Shown here in pieces: positions 11,325 through 23,326 of a DNA stretch of 64,000 nt. The notes beneath the pieces were generated by a model. That model was not told the origin of the DNA. It searched no databases and saw only the letters and a program-made list of their open reading frames with translations. The position numbers and the translations under genes are program-made. Numbering within the stretch: position 1 is the stretch's first letter; each line of letters starts with the position of its first letter. The stretch spans positions 682,001 through 746,000 of the forward strand of contig JANEZZ010002683.1 in assembly GCA_026122225.1 (NCBI GenBank), given 5' to 3'. The stretch is from Heloderma charlesbogerti. Its lineage: Eukaryota > Chordata > Lepidosauria > Squamata > Helodermatidae.

Positions 11325-13224
11325 GACTTCCTGCCAGAGCCAATGTCACCCTTGCAGCACCCCGCGGAGTCTCCACAGGAGGCTATCTCAAACAGCTTTT
11401 TAAAAATTGAGAAACCTTTTCATCTCTCTCCCCTGGAATGAAAAGGGGAGTCAAGGCAGCATCTGGATTAAGTCTTGGTAAATTAGTCACCGTGGCGAAG
11501 CAGCAGGGGGGCTGGATTCCAAGACTACTCTCCCAGAGCTTAATCATCGCCAAAAGTTGTTTTGAAACTCCTATCTAAATAGGAGAAATTATGGCTGACG
11601 TGCTCCATTTAATTTATGGATTAAGAATGACCAACAACATGTGAGGAATGGTTTAGGAAATATTAACAATATTTGAGGATATCTGAGGACCTGCAAGATC
11701 TGTTTGAAGAGAAGGCTACAGCAAGGAGAAAAAAAGGAAATGCATCTCCGCCCACTCCCCCCGTACCTCCTTTGGCAAAGGCGCCGAGAACTGAAAATAC
11801 AGGGGAGTTATTTACTCTGATAAAAACATTGTCTTCGCAATTAGCTAAAAGGTTGGATGTAATTCAAAATTCCATCACCACCCTGCAAGGGGCTGTGGAT
11901 TTAATTAACAATTCTTGGCAAAAAATGGAGGCGAAGGTTAACGAGCTGGCAGATAGGATGGCAGCCAATGAAACTGTGTCACAAGTGATTAACAACTCAC
12001 TTGTCAAAATTTCTCAACTGGAGGCTTTTACTCACAGAGCTAATGTATGTATAATTGGTATTAAGGATGTGCCTAGTGATGTAAATTTGTCTACTTTTAT
12101 AGATAAGCTTTTGCATGAGATACTCCCTGTGCCATCTGATTATTTACTTGATATTGAGCAGGCATTTCGTGTGCCAAATGCCAAAGGGACTGCCTATACA
12201 ATTATAGTCCAATTTGCAAGAATCTCCACAAAAAATTATATCCTGTGTTTGGCAAGTGGGGGTGGAAATCTTTTTTGGAAACAAGATAAAGTTATGTTAT
12301 TCCCGGATTACATTAAAGAAATTGCTAAGAAAAGAAGACAATTCATCAAGGCGAAAAATCTGGCAAAACAAATGAACTTACAATATTACTTAAAATATCC
12401 TGCTTCATTGTGCATTGTTTCTGAAGGTCAGATGAAGAAGTTCCCGATTCATGAAATTGCGGAGATGTGGCTAAACGCAAAAATGAGTGAGATCTCTGTT
12501 ACAGCCCCATGAACTGGAATCCATAACCAGCTTTTGTAAACTGGTTATGTCTAGTCTGAGTGACTCAGATTAGGCCAGAGTTAATTGCGTGTATATATAT
12601 ATATACGTCTGCTTTCTCTTATTTTTCTTTCTCCTTTTTTTAAAAAAAATCCTTCTTCTTTAAAATGGATATGACATACTGTACCTAAATATACTGTTTG
12701 AGGGTGCATAGAAACGTGCACACTCATTTATATATCTAGTATAAAATATATTACTGATTGTTGTAAGGTTGTTTTTCACCTTTATTATCATATAACATTA
12801 TAAAACTTATTAGTGATTTGTTATCATTATTTATCCTTTTTAATTTCTATCATCATCATTATCATTATCATTATTATGAGACTGGCTATATGATCACTGG
12901 AAATGAATTGTAGGCCTGCTTCCTTGTTATAAGACTGACAACATGATAAGATAAATCGTGCTGTATTGAATTGCAATTTTATCAATGCTATAGGTATAAT
13001 TTTTAAGTGAATGGAATTTGAAGCCCATGAGTATTGGAGTTTAAATTTAATCCTTTTAAATAACTTTTTTTTGTCTTTGTCTTTTCTTTTTTTGCTCCTT
13101 TCTGATATTGTTGTGTCCTCTTAAGAATACTGTATTGTTGGGAAACTGTAGCTACTGATTAGGTTGTTGGTACTGTTTATTTAATTTATAAAGATAAAAA
13201 ATAAAATAAAAAGTATTAAAAAAA
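11325..13224 (+). mobile_element. ORF1-only L1-like (HAL1-like) retroelement
   Basis: It is flanked by the 14-bp duplication AGAAATGTAAAAAC at 11311-11324 and 13225-13238. It has a short 5' region, one ORF1p-type frame, then a ~700-bp AT-rich untranslated tail with T-rich tracts, ending in an A-rich tail. No endonuclease or reverse transcriptase is present. In mammals, L1-derived elements that keep only ORF1 are called HAL1, and this has the same design. I infer mobilisation in trans by an L1-type machinery. Confidence 0.75.
11673..12512 (+). CDS. L1 ORF1p-like RNA-binding protein
   Basis: An open frame of 279 codons. Residues ~45-115 look like a coiled coil (LIKTLSSQLAKRLDVI, NNSWQKMEAKVNELADRM, NETVSQVINNSLVKISQLE). 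These are followed by an RRM-like block (HRANVCIIGIKDVPSDV; DIEQAFRVPNAK) and a C-terminal domain (KEIAKKRRQFIKAKNLAKQM; YYLKYPASLCIV). This order matches L1/Tx1 ORF1p, a trimeric RNA chaperone. The frame opens with TTG after TAA at 11664-11666; no upstream in-frame ATG is seen, so the true start may be lost or lie across a frameshift. It is intact to TGA at 12510-12512. Confidence 0.8.
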   Translation: MRISEDLQDLFEEKATARRKKGNASPPTPPVPPLAKAPRTENTGELFTLIKTLSSQLAKRLDVIQNSITTLQGAVDLINNSWQKMEAKVNELADRMAANETVSQVINNSLVKISQLEAFTHRANVCIIGIKDVPSDVNLSTFIDKLLHEILPVPSDYLLDIEQAFRVPNAKGTAYTIIVQFARISTKNYILCLASGGGNLFWKQDKVMLFPDYIKEIAKKRRQFIKAKNLAKQMNLQYYLKYPASLCIVSEGQMKKFPIHEIAEMWLNAKMSEISVTAP

Positions 13225-13238
13225 AGAAATGTAAAAAC

Positions 13239-13954
13239 ATCAAACAAGTAATTTATATTATACTGGGGGAAAAGATTTTCTTTCTTTCTTCAAGTTGCTT
13301 TACTTTTCTCTCCAAAATGTTGAAATTCTTCTAAGATGTTTTTATAACATCCAGTGTTAAAGATGAGTTCTTCACTTTAAGCTGGCCAATAAATCCCAAT
13401 GTATAAACTTATGCAGCTTATATATCTTGTATATCTCCAATACACCCTTTCTATTGCTGCTGCATTTTTAAAGATAGATAATACTTTTTTTCCAAAGAAG
13501 AATTGAGTGTAGCCCACACTCCCTTCTTTCCAGTCTTGACCATGGATGAGTGGCAGAGATTTCAGAATTAGAAATGAATTATTTGTTAATATCTGTAAGT
13601 GATTATGACTTTAACCCTATGCATACTTTCCTGGGAGTAAGGAAATAAAGTGAATAAAGTGGGACTTACTTTTGAATAGACATGTATAGTATCATATTAT
13701 AACTGAGCAATATTTAATCATTTCGCCAATTTCCAGTCTCGGGTGGTGGGGAGGGGCAGAGAACAATCCAGACAGCACAGCCCAAAATGGCATGGCACCC
13801 AGAAGGCATGAGCCATTTTCCCTTCCTGCTTTGGGGAAGGAAGAGGACTCAACAGGACATTAAAAAGGGAAACAGAGGGACACAAAATGTCTCCAAACAC
13901 TGTAAGACCAGTAGCTCAAGATTCTGCAGGTGTTTCTTTGCCCTGCACCACAGC
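13239..13954. other. No gene recognised
   Basis: AT-rich to mixed sequence with no supported feature. Confidence 0.4.
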
Positions 13955-14155
13955 CAGCATGGTGTACTGGTGAGAGTGTTGGACTGAAGCTCACTGGGTG
14001 ACTTTGGGCCAGTCACAGACTCTCAGCCCAACCTACCTCACAGGGCTGTTGTGAGGATAAAACACAGAGGAGGATACTGAATGTAAGCCACTTTGTGTTC
14101 CTTGTAAGAGGAAAAAAGGTGGGATATAAATGCAATACATACATACATACATACA
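13955..14155 (+). mobile_element. CORE-SINE with L2-like tail
   Basis: It has the CORE-type run GTGTTGGACT, AGCTCACTGGGTGACTTTGG, CCAACCTACCTCACAGGG and TGTTGTGAGGATAAA, and ends GGTGGGATATAAATGC with an (ATAC)n run at 14136-14155. The tail resembles that of L2. The tRNA head is truncated. It abuts the C-terminal end of the pseudogene at 14.2 kb. Confidence 0.65.
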
Positions 14156-17100
14156 CCAAATGCAACCCACAACAGATTGACTTGTAAAGCATTGAAAATG
14201 GATAATGATAGGACCACAACATCTGTGTCTACTGTCTGAATGATAATTGACTTGCGTCCCTCTTGCCTGGCTTCTTTCACTTGTAACAGGATTCTTGTGT
14301 CAACTTCTGCATGAGAGCATGGCTCCAACTCGTCATGAATACACCTGCTGCATCTTATTTGCTTTCCTTGAGTAGTTGCTATCTCTTTATCATGACGGGT
14401 TATGAGTTTTTCTGCCAATAGTTTGAAGAAAATAGTTTTGTTTTCATCATTGGAGAGAAAAAAATCCAGTTCTTTGGAATGGCTGTGTACAGCATCTTAT
14501 GCCAGCACCTCAAGACATTCGGGTTTCTGACTTTACACTGTCTGGAGTCTGGACGATAGTTGTCCCAGATGACATCGATTCAGCTAACTTCACTCCATTC
14601 CCAAAGAACTGAGTCCACAAAGTTCTCACCATACTCACTGAAAGTCTTTGCTTCTCCGGGAGGTAACATATGAACTTTTTTATGCTGGTCCATCAAGAAC
14701 TACAGCTGAGGCCATCAGCTTTCCATTGGGATAATTTGCCAAGTTTCTGAAGCAGATTATCTGATTTGTTGGTTTTTCTTAGTTGCCTGTATTCTGATCG
14801 AGACGGAGGGAATGGTTGATTCTCATGTTTAAAGAAGTAATCTAAATCAACACCCTGTTGTTGGCAGCCAGTGTGTACAGCATCTTATGCCAGCACCTCT
14901 TGCATCATTTTTGCATAGCCTCAACTGTGGGATTGCTTTATTTTTTTCTAGCTTTTGGGTAAATAATTTAAACTGATTTTGCTTGATTAGTGGCTCAGTT
15001 GGTACAATTTGCTCCTCAAGTTGGAGGTGCATATAGTCCTTGAACTGCTAAATTCCGCTTGCTCAAAGTTATTGTAAGTCCTGAAATGTGGCTTGTGACG
15101 TTATTACCTTATTGTAAATGTTTATGAGGTCTTGGGTGTGTTCTTCAAAAGGATTGCCCAAATCTTTGATCTTATGTATCAGCACCTTGTCATGTTTAAA
15201 GAATGAAAGTTGTGTGCTGGTTATGCATTCATCATTCTGAATTGGTTGGGTTTTTTTGTGAAATCCTGTATCACTTGTGCTACTTCAGGCCCCACCATCC
15301 ATCTTCTCAATGCATTTGGATTCTCAGTTAAACCAATAGCGCCTCTATCACCCTTAACAAGTGCATAGAATTGTTTGTGTGCTTGGTCTAATGCCATTGC
15401 TAGAACATTTTCCCACTAATGTTTGCTGTGATTTTCCCAGAAGTGAATTCAGATTATATCTCAGGGTGCAATCTCGCCAAATTTGTCATATCTCAAAGAT
15501 GCACAGGAAGCCATCTTGCATAGTTGGTGTGATTCAAGGAGAAGAACCAAGATGCAATTCTCATTAGAGCTTTCATGTACAAACTGAAATCAGAACTACG
15601 GATTGTTGTTAAGAACTCAAGTGGAGTTCTGTTTCCATAACTGTGCTCCAAAATGCACACTATGGAATAGTTGTGCACTGATTTTCACACCATGCTTCAA
15701 AAGCAAGAGGTTTGTTTCCTCCATCATACTCTTTGACATATCATTTGTAGGCTTGTTTTCTTAAACAATAGATTGTTACTTGGTGTGTATATCTTGTTCT
15801 TGTTATGTGTGGCACATGAAAGTATGAATCTGCTCTACCACATGATGTGATGACAGCTTCAACAAGAGCTTCAATTACGTCAGGGGATGTCCATTGTATA
15901 TGTTTAGCATACAAGGGGGCATTGCATGTAACAACTGGCATTTGGCCTGGATTTAGATGATTAGTTGCCTCTGATATGAGACCTATTGCATGTCTTATCA
16001 CTGCTACTGAATGGGCAACATCAGGAAACATAGGTAACAATACACATTTTGTTGCATGCACGTCCATCTTTCCTTTGTAGCTTGTACTGGCATGAAAAGG
16101 ACCCCATGAAACATACTCAGCTGCTTCCAAAGAATCTTGTTCTGTAAAATTTTTGATGTGTTGTAGCCAATTTGCACTACATGTAGGTAACTAACCATAT
16201 TCGACATGGCTCTGACCACCAGGCTTGTCATACTTTGGAATGGAAATGGGTGATTGTTGATTTTGAAACAATGGAAGTATGTGCATATATTTATGAGGTA
16301 GATTTGATACTTTCTTTGTAACTGGCATGCTTTGATAAATAGTTCTTATTCTATCAGTTCCATGTTCACCAATCACTGCATGTTGCTGAAGTAATATACC
16401 TGTAGCTGTCCCATGGAAAGACCCAATGGCCATTGTTGATGATGGGTTGTGGTTATCGACAGCTCCTGGAGTAAACTCTTCCACCAAGACTTTGAGGGCA
16501 TTCAACACCAATTTCTTTATAACAGTCACAAGCTGATTTGGATAAGTCAGATGAAATGTGTAGGACCCGGTCATATAACATTCCTAATCTCAAAGCATGA
16601 ACCTTATCCACTATTTCCTTCTTTCTGGTTCTGCAGTGCAGCATCATTGACAGATAAACAGGCAAAGGCGTTTCTTGGGAGTGCTCATGACATACAACTT
16701 CACCACAAGGATATGCCTGAGCATATTGTAGCTGACTAATTGTGCTATTCTTAGAGCTTCTTGTCTGGCATTGTTATCTGACTGCTGCTGACTATTTGGG
16801 CCATACAAAATCACTTTAATCAATGCTAATAATATGTCTAGAACCCTTTGTTCTTGGGAGGTTTGGTCAAGCCTGCCACTAAACTGTGAATTTGTTTTCA
16901 GAGGGACTGATAATATCTTCTTTACAATGCTTAATGAATTCATAATATCAGTCTCACTGTCAAACGTGCAGGCTTTGTGCATTGCATTGCCCATATCTCC
17001 TTGACAGTTATAAGCACACCTCGACCTTTGCTGTAAAAAGTCATTTCTGGAATTTGTTCGAGTAGCACATCTTTGATACAAGTTGAATGAGCGATTTGCT

Positions 17101-18340
17101 TTTCTCCTGTAAGTTGTTCCAAACACATTTCAAAGAGTGTTACTAAGGATGCAATCCTATCGAGATGGTCGGCAGCCTCCAAACTCAAAGGCTACCAACT
17201 ATTGCATGCGGGGCAGACGGAGCATGGGGGCAGGGATCCTGTCCTCTATTCTCCAGCTGCCAACACATGTCTAGCCACAGCTTTGGGGAGTGGGAGGGAA
17301 GAGGCCCAGAAACTCGATAGGAAGCTGTCTAAAGTGGCTTCCACAGTCTGCTCCCCTACCCGCTCCCAGGACTACCTCCTTTTCGCCCTCTCCGTGCTCC
17401 ATTTATGAGCACAGAGATGGCAGTGGTGTGGAAAGAATCGCGCCAGCTATGAGGGGACGGAAAGTGTAGTTTCTGAAAACCAGACGACCTCGGTTTCCAG
17501 AAACCAAAAAATCTTATGGCCGTCTAGACAGTGTCTAGTGGCCATAGGATTGCTCTCTAAGTCTTTCAATTTGAAAACAGGCATTACTTCACTGCCTATG
17601 ATTGTATCTTCAGCATAAGACACCAGCTCTGCTAAGGCAATGTCAAAGATTTCTTTGCGAGTGTTGGAAACATTTGCATGCTTCCTATCGAATGAGTGCT
17701 TCTGATTAAAGAACCTATTCAGGCTTGTCATGTGGTACTGGGCTTCTATCGCAAATATATCACCTTCACTCATTTTCACCAAAATTTTCTGATCCTGAAG
17801 TACAGTTGCAAATTCACCAAACTTTGTCAGACATTGCCTTTGTTGTTACTTTATGACAATTTTATTTACTTTATTTTACTTTACCCTCATGACTTTGTGA
17901 AGTTATGATGTTGGTTGAAGGTAGATATTTTGCCTTGTGACCTTGTAAAATGACGATAAGATGAACTTGGCTCTTCGTCAGTTGTTGATGGATGATTTTT
18001 GCTGCCAACAGTCTGTTCAATTCATAATGAGTGTATTTCACACAACAGTTCTTATGAAACTTTGCATTGTTTTTCATCAGATTTTCTACTAATGAACCTT
18101 CACTAAGGCTCTCAAATTGTATTTCACTTGGGAGTAGTCCAGCACTTCTAAAGTTTTCCAAATCTGATGATAATGTTTTATAACCTTCTCCACTTCGAGT
18201 TTTATTTGCAAGACATATTAATGGCTCAGTTGTGTTTCATTGACAAAGGATACAAAGGTCCCAACTGAGTGTCCTCATTTTCTTTGCTGAAGGAGCAAGG
18301 GATCTACTAGAATAAATTTCTTCTCCATGGTTATTATTCA
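14156..18340 (-). pseudogene. Decayed copy of a large uncharacterised metazoan protein
   Basis: Read from 18.34 kb down, conserved pieces appear in order across different frames: LWDLCILCQ (Cys-rich N-terminus), SDLENFRSAGLLP, NAKFHKNCCVKYTH, AIEAQYHMTSLN, ALAELVSYAEDT, FKLKDL, MTFYSKGRGVLI, LALIKVILYGPN, DRVLHISSDLS, HNPSSTMAIGSFHGT, SWGPFHAS, LNPGQMPVVT, HTNYARWLPVHL, and finally HAEVDTRILLQ and TVDTDVVVLS. I recognise these as blocks of a family of large, multi-copy, unnamed proteins of fish, cnidarians and other animals, often suspected to be transposon-borne; I cannot give a function. There are no introns and many frameshifts and stops. A MITE at 17148-17556 splits it. Either a transposon-encoded gene or a retrocopy is possible. 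Confidence 0.7.
17148..17556. mobile_element. MITE inserted in the pseudogene
   Basis: The ends share an inverted GCAATCCTAT sequence, and CTAAG is present at both flanks (17143-17147 and 17557-17561); alternatively the duplication is TAA. Coding blocks of the surrounding pseudogene (FKLKDL upstream, LVTLFEMCLEQL downstream) join across it. The interior is GC-rich and non-coding. A 3-bp TAA duplication would suggest PIF/Harbinger; the superfamily is uncertain. Confidence 0.6.
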
Positions 18341-19029
18341 TGTAAACTAACCTAAAAATATAAAAGCAGATTTTATATACGTTTTTATATAAAATGTCAA
18401 TTTTATTTACATAATTTTATATAAAAGAAAATTTTAGTTGGTAGCTAGATATTCCTCATGAGTCAGATGCTTTGATTCATGAATATAAAGTACATGCATA
18501 AAAATATGAGCATATTTTTTACACATTTCTTGTATAGACGCTATTTTGAAAACAGTGGCCATTTTGGGGGCCTCAAAAATGAAACCTACATAGATATAGG
18601 TTATTTGTGGGAGGTTTCATGCTTTTTTCCAAAAATGCATGATTTCCATGATTCCTAGTTTGTACTTTCTGTTCTTTAACCGGTTACCTTTAGGAGGCAT
18701 CCAAAGGAGGACGTGTTAATCGAGCTAGCCGCCACAGCTACAAGATCCCTTTTCTGATTGGTCACTGCCAGCTCCGACCCCATCAGTATATATGTGAAGT
18801 TGAGATCTCAGGGGTGAATGGAACATGTTAGTGAACGTCATGTATGTCATACAAGGAACTCCCATCAGGAACACCTACAGTATGCGACTCTGGCAATTGC
18901 CCTTCCTTCTAATCAGTCCACAAACGGCACCACGAATCTTTTGGTTTAACCCACCTACCTGAAATGAAGGCATCTAAGTGAAATGAAGCCACCTACCTGA
19001 AATGAAGCCACCTAAGTACATGTAACTGA
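18341..19029. other. No gene; AT-rich sequence beyond the pseudogene N-terminus
   Basis: 18,355-18,440 consists of near-repeated TTTTATATA-type runs. The stretch could be the terminal non-coding part of whatever element carried the protein at 14-18 kb, but no inverted terminal repeat was found by eye. Confidence 0.35.
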
Positions 19030-19205
19030 ACTGAAGTCATATTTTCCTCCTGATTGCCCTCCCTTCCCTCCCTCTGTTGCCTCCCCCATGTTTAATTTTA
19101 TACTGTACGTTCCTCAGGGCAGGGATCTATCTTTATGCCATTATACTCTAAAGTGTTGTGCCCATTGATGGTGCTATAGAAATAGCAACAGTAACAACAA
19201 CAACA
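19030..19205 (+). repeat. 3' tail of an old retroelement
   Basis: The stretch TACTGTACGTTCCTCAGGG, CAGGGATCTATC, GGTGCTATAGAAATA followed by (AAC)n at 19190-19205 resembles 3' ends of SINE/LINE repeats in reptiles. The family is not identified. Confidence 0.35.
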
Positions 19206-21548
19206 CATTTGCAAGAAGTTTCAATATTCAATTACATTTTCTTTTAAGTTATAAGTTGCCAAGAGACTTTGCATAGAAACAAAATACAATTATAAAATGT
19301 AAATTAAGATACCTATTGGTAATTTTCCTCCATCCCAAATCCCCTGATGGCCATTCTCAGTTGAAGCCTCTCCCCTTGGTCCACTGCTAGAGCAAATATG
19401 CAATTTGCCCCACATAGCAAAAAGTACTAGTTGAACTTTTCTTCAGCAGCAAAGGTGAAAAGGTAGCAAAGGAGCATTCTAATTCTCATGTGCAGCATTC
19501 GAGAAGGACAAAGACAAGACAAAGGAAAATGCAGAGAAAGAAGAACACTGGAGATCGGATGTGTGGGAGGCTGCTAGCAGGAACAAGGAAGCTCTTTAAA
19601 ATTCCCCCTTGGTATCCATCCCATTTGGGTCTGCCTGCAGCAGCTAACTGTTTTGATTTCAGTAGCAACCAGAGCAATACCATTCCCATGATCCATGTGA
19701 ATCAGAGACTATCAAGGGTGGGAAACTCAGTGCTTAGGTAGGATCAAGGGGCGGAGGAATGGATTTCATGTCAGTCCGATGGGTTAAGCCACTTCTACTG
19801 CCTCAGATTAAACACAATGATGACTGATGCAGATGTAAAAACTGCTGCCAGAGGTTCCAAATGCATCTCACCCCTTTGTTCAGCTCTAGGAAGGCAGCAG
19901 AGACAGACTTTTGAGGACAGATGGGGGGGAGAACAGCGTGTGGGGAGTTGAGTGACACTGTATGTGTTTTTTCATGGTTTGAATGTTCTCTTAAAACAAC
20001 GCACATTATACAGCTCTATCTCACTAGGACTTAAAAGCCTCCTTGACACAGGAAATACTATGACCAAAGTAGTTCCAAGGAAATGTTTATAGCCATTGCT
20101 CAGTACAGGTAGGTCCATGGCAGCTGTGGGGAGAATATTCTAAATATTTCCTAAAAGTACCTGGCTTTTGCACATTTTTGGCAATGCAGCACGTAATTGC
20201 AGATATACTGCCATAATGCCTCCCCTTTGGATAGAGCCCTGCACCGAGCTGAATGCCAGCCATGTGTTCACATGCTGCTGCTGGGCCCAGGCTCCTTCTC
20301 CGTGTTCTCTGCCATCATCTCCAGCAGGCATGCCTAGGCTTGCACTGTAATTTGCAGTCAGAGTGATTATCCTGCTCTCTCCATAAATAGCATGGTCTCT
20401 CCCCCTTCTTCCACCTTGTCAGCCTAGTAGACACTTCTCGGGAGTGTAGAACCTGCTGGGTAATTACCTTCCCATCCATCATCAGCAAAGTGAAGAAGTC
20501 CAAGTGAGAGACTATGGCAAGAGGGAAAAGAGCTCATCAAGATGTATCTACAATACAGACATAAACTGATTTAAGAGCCATTTCCACTCTTGAGGAAACT
20601 GTAGTCCTAAGAATATTCATGGGGGGAATGGGGACCCTAACAGAATCCTCAACATTTTCACCAAGCTACAGTTCCCAGGATTCTTGATGGGAGGCCGCAC
20701 CAGTTATAACCAATATAAATATTAGTGTCCAGTTGCACCACAGCAATGGCAATTGCCCAAGCTCCATAAAAGTGCACAGTCGCATAATAGCATATGCACC
20801 ACAGGCCCAGTGCACCAGTTCACACATTTCTGTGCCCAAGACTACCGATTGTAGGGGTGGATGGATCAGACCATTTTTGGCCAATGCCAGTTTTGCATGT
20901 ATTCGTTCATAAGTCCATTCTGTCCCATTTCTGCATTGATCTGCATTTTAAAAACACCTACACAACAATTAAACTCTCCTGAGCTGAGGGAGGCAGGGCA
21001 GGTGATGTCTAAACAATAGGGCAATGCTATGTCTTCCCTTCCTGGTCCCCATATCTAACCTGACCCAGGTCCCACCTCTGGTCCCACCCAGGTTTCAACA
21101 GTTGGCAACTGGCCTCGAGCCCTAAGCCAACTCAGAGTACGCTGAAGGAAAACAACTGCAACAACAACCCCCTTATGCCTGCTGTTTGCCCACATCTATT
21201 TTGGCCTCATTGAACATAACGTTGTGCCCTTATTAACTTAGTTGTCAACCTGGGTGTTGGGAACCTGTGGGGGGTAAGGGAGCTACTGTAAGGTCTTCTG
21301 GAGCTCAGACACTGAGATGCCAGGGAGCAGCCTGGGAACGAGGGCGTGCCTCATGGATCAGGGAGTGGAGCTCAGGAAGGTATGGCCAGAGCTAAGCAGC
21401 ACCTAATGGGGGCACAGAATGGCACCTGTCAGGTGACAAGAAGATCCTAGATATGCCTGTCAGCACTATAGTGTGTGGTGAGACGCTTGCAGGGCTACTG
21501 TGAGTACTGGAACTCTGGAAGATCTGATGAGGCTATTTATGTGAAGCA
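19206..21548. other. No gene recognised
   Basis: No convincing exon or RNA. At 20,575-20,700 a short stretch with CTACAGTTCCCAGGATTCTT looks like a common reptile DNA-transposon fragment, and the related sequence in the opposite sense at 20,600 (GAAACTGTAGTCCTAAG) suggests an inverted arrangement. Confidence 0.4.
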
Positions 21549-21556
21549 GTTAAAAG

Positions 21557-22449
21557 TAGGGATGGCGGAGAATTTCTCCACGAATCTCTGGGAGGCCGAA
21601 TGCCAACGCATTTGGTCCCCCGAAATTAGCGGAGAAACAGTCCGCCATCCCCCCCCCGGGATGGGACTTACCTTTGGCGAATGTCCCTGGTGCTGGCGGC
21701 TCCCAGCGGCGGTTCGGCAGCAGTTTGGCGGCAGCAGCGGCGGCCGGTCTTCCAACTGGCTGCCGCCGCCGCCATTTCCAAGTAAAAAAAAAAACAACCT
21801 CAAGCAAACATGATAGGTTACGTAAAGATTTACGTAGTCTATCACGACTAGATTTTCAAAAAACACCATGATAGGCTACGTAAATCCTTACATAGCCTAT
21901 CACGGCTGACTTTGAAAAAAAAAAAGTGTGTACGCAAATGGCGGCGCCCATGGGCGCAGCCATTTGCGTTCCATATTTGGGCACGTGTAGTCTACGTAAA
22001 CATTTACGTAGACTATGGTAAAAATAAGGGCAACGCAAATAGCGTTGCCCTTATTTTCGCCGTAGTCTACGTAAATGTTTACGTAGACTACACGTGCCCA
22101 AATAAGGAATGCAAATGGCGGCGCCCATGGGCGCCGCCATTTGCGTATGTGCTTTTTTTTTTTTTTTTCAAAGTCAGCCGTGATAGGCTACGTAAGGATT
22201 TACATAGCTTATCATGGCTGACTGCAGGGATGCAAACGGCAGAGGCTATGGCCGCTGCCATTTGCGTCCTGGCTGGCAAGGAGGATTCGCGGCCAGAGGG
22301 ACGGGGCGCCTCCCCCCTGGCCAGAATTTTGGCCGGAGGGATGGGGCGCCTCCCCCCCCACCAAGAATTTCAGGGGGAGGAACGGAGCGCCTCCCCCCCC
22401 ACTGCGAAGCAAGCTGCGGGACCAGGTAAGGGACTTTCGTCCATCCCTA
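21557..22449 (+). mobile_element. hAT-A copy 2, 893 bp
   Basis: TAGGGATG...CATCCCTA with perfect 8-bp duplication GTTAAAAG at 21549-21556 and 22450-22457. Palindromic core about 21811-22220, centred near 22041, with GATAGGYTACGTAA, AAATGGCGGCGCCCATGGGC and TAGTCTACGTAAA modules. The outermost right-hand hairpin is replaced. The right subterminal part is GC-rich and ends in CCAGGTAAGGGACTTTCGTC. No coding capacity for a transposase. Confidence 0.92.
21672..21775 (-). other. Outward-facing ATG exon-like module of hAT-A copy 2
   Basis: ATG at 21775 (minus) opens MAAAAASWKTGRR..., 34 codons plus two bases, ending at AG/GTAAGT (GT at 21671-21670). Same phase as copies 1 and 7. It reads toward the left terminus of the element. 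Confidence 0.42.
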
Positions 22450-22601
22450 GTTAAAAGCAACTGCATATTTCCAACCAAGAGACACTGACTTGATAAACCA
22501 ATCACTTCAACTGTTTTATATAAATGTCAGGTTGCCATGTTGGTCCATTATAAAAAACAATCTGAAAGTAACAGTAGCTTAGTATCATTATGAGCGAAAT
22601 G

Positions 22602-23318
22602 TAAGGATGGACGAAAGTCCCTTACCTGGTCCCGCAGCTTGCTTGGCGGTGGGGGGGAGGCGCTTCGGTTCTCCCCCCAAAGTTCTTGGTGAGGGGGAGG
22701 CGCCCCGCCCCTCCCGGCCAAAATTCAGGCCCGGGGGGAGGTGCCCCATACCTCGCCACCGAAATTCAGGCCGGGGGGGGAGCGCCCCATCTCCCTGTCC
22801 GCGAAATAAAAAAAGTAAATTAAAAAAAAACACGTGATAGGCTACGTAACGATATTTGCGTTGCCCTTATTTTCGCCATAGTCTATGTAAATCTTAACGT
22901 AGACTACCCCTGCCCAAACAAGGAACGCAAATGGCGGCGCACATGGGTGCCGCCGTTTGCGTACGCGCTTTTTTTTTTTTTTCAAAGTCACCCGTGATAG
23001 GCCACGTAAAGATTTACGTAGCCTATCATGGCTGACTTTGAAAATCTAGCCGTGATAGGCTACGTAAATCGTTAGGTAGCCTATCACGTGTGTGTGGTTT
23101 TTTTTTACTTTACTTTGTAATGGCGGCCGCCGCCCCCCCCCCACTGAAACACCGCCAAAATGCCACTGGGACCCGCCACTGAGAGGGACATTCGAAGGAG
23201 GTAAGTCCCATCCCGGGGGGGGGCGGGGGGCGGAGAATTTCACCACCAATTTCGGGGGGCCAATTGCGTTGGCATTCAGCCTCCTGGAGATTTGTGGAGA
23301 AATTCTCCGACATCCCTA
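22602..23318 (-). mobile_element. hAT-A copy 3, deleted, 717 bp
   Basis: TAAGGATGG...CATCCCTA with 8-bp duplication GCGAAATG/GCAAAATG (one mismatch) at 22594-22601 and 23319-23326. One arm of the core palindrome is missing: the outer hairpin near 22836-22852 joins directly to the centre sequence ATTTGCGTTGCCC. The ATG module at 23120-23200 has an in-frame TGA, so it is broken in this copy, but its GGTAAGT is kept. Confidence 0.88.
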
Positions 23319-23326
23319 GCAAAATG

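Noticed and set aside
21912..22454. Long open frames with repeated VVYVNVYVDY-type peptides in the hAT cores
   Set aside because: The peptides recur on both strands and simply translate the TAGTCTACGTAAA and GATAGGCTACGT palindromes; no start context or codon bias supports coding.
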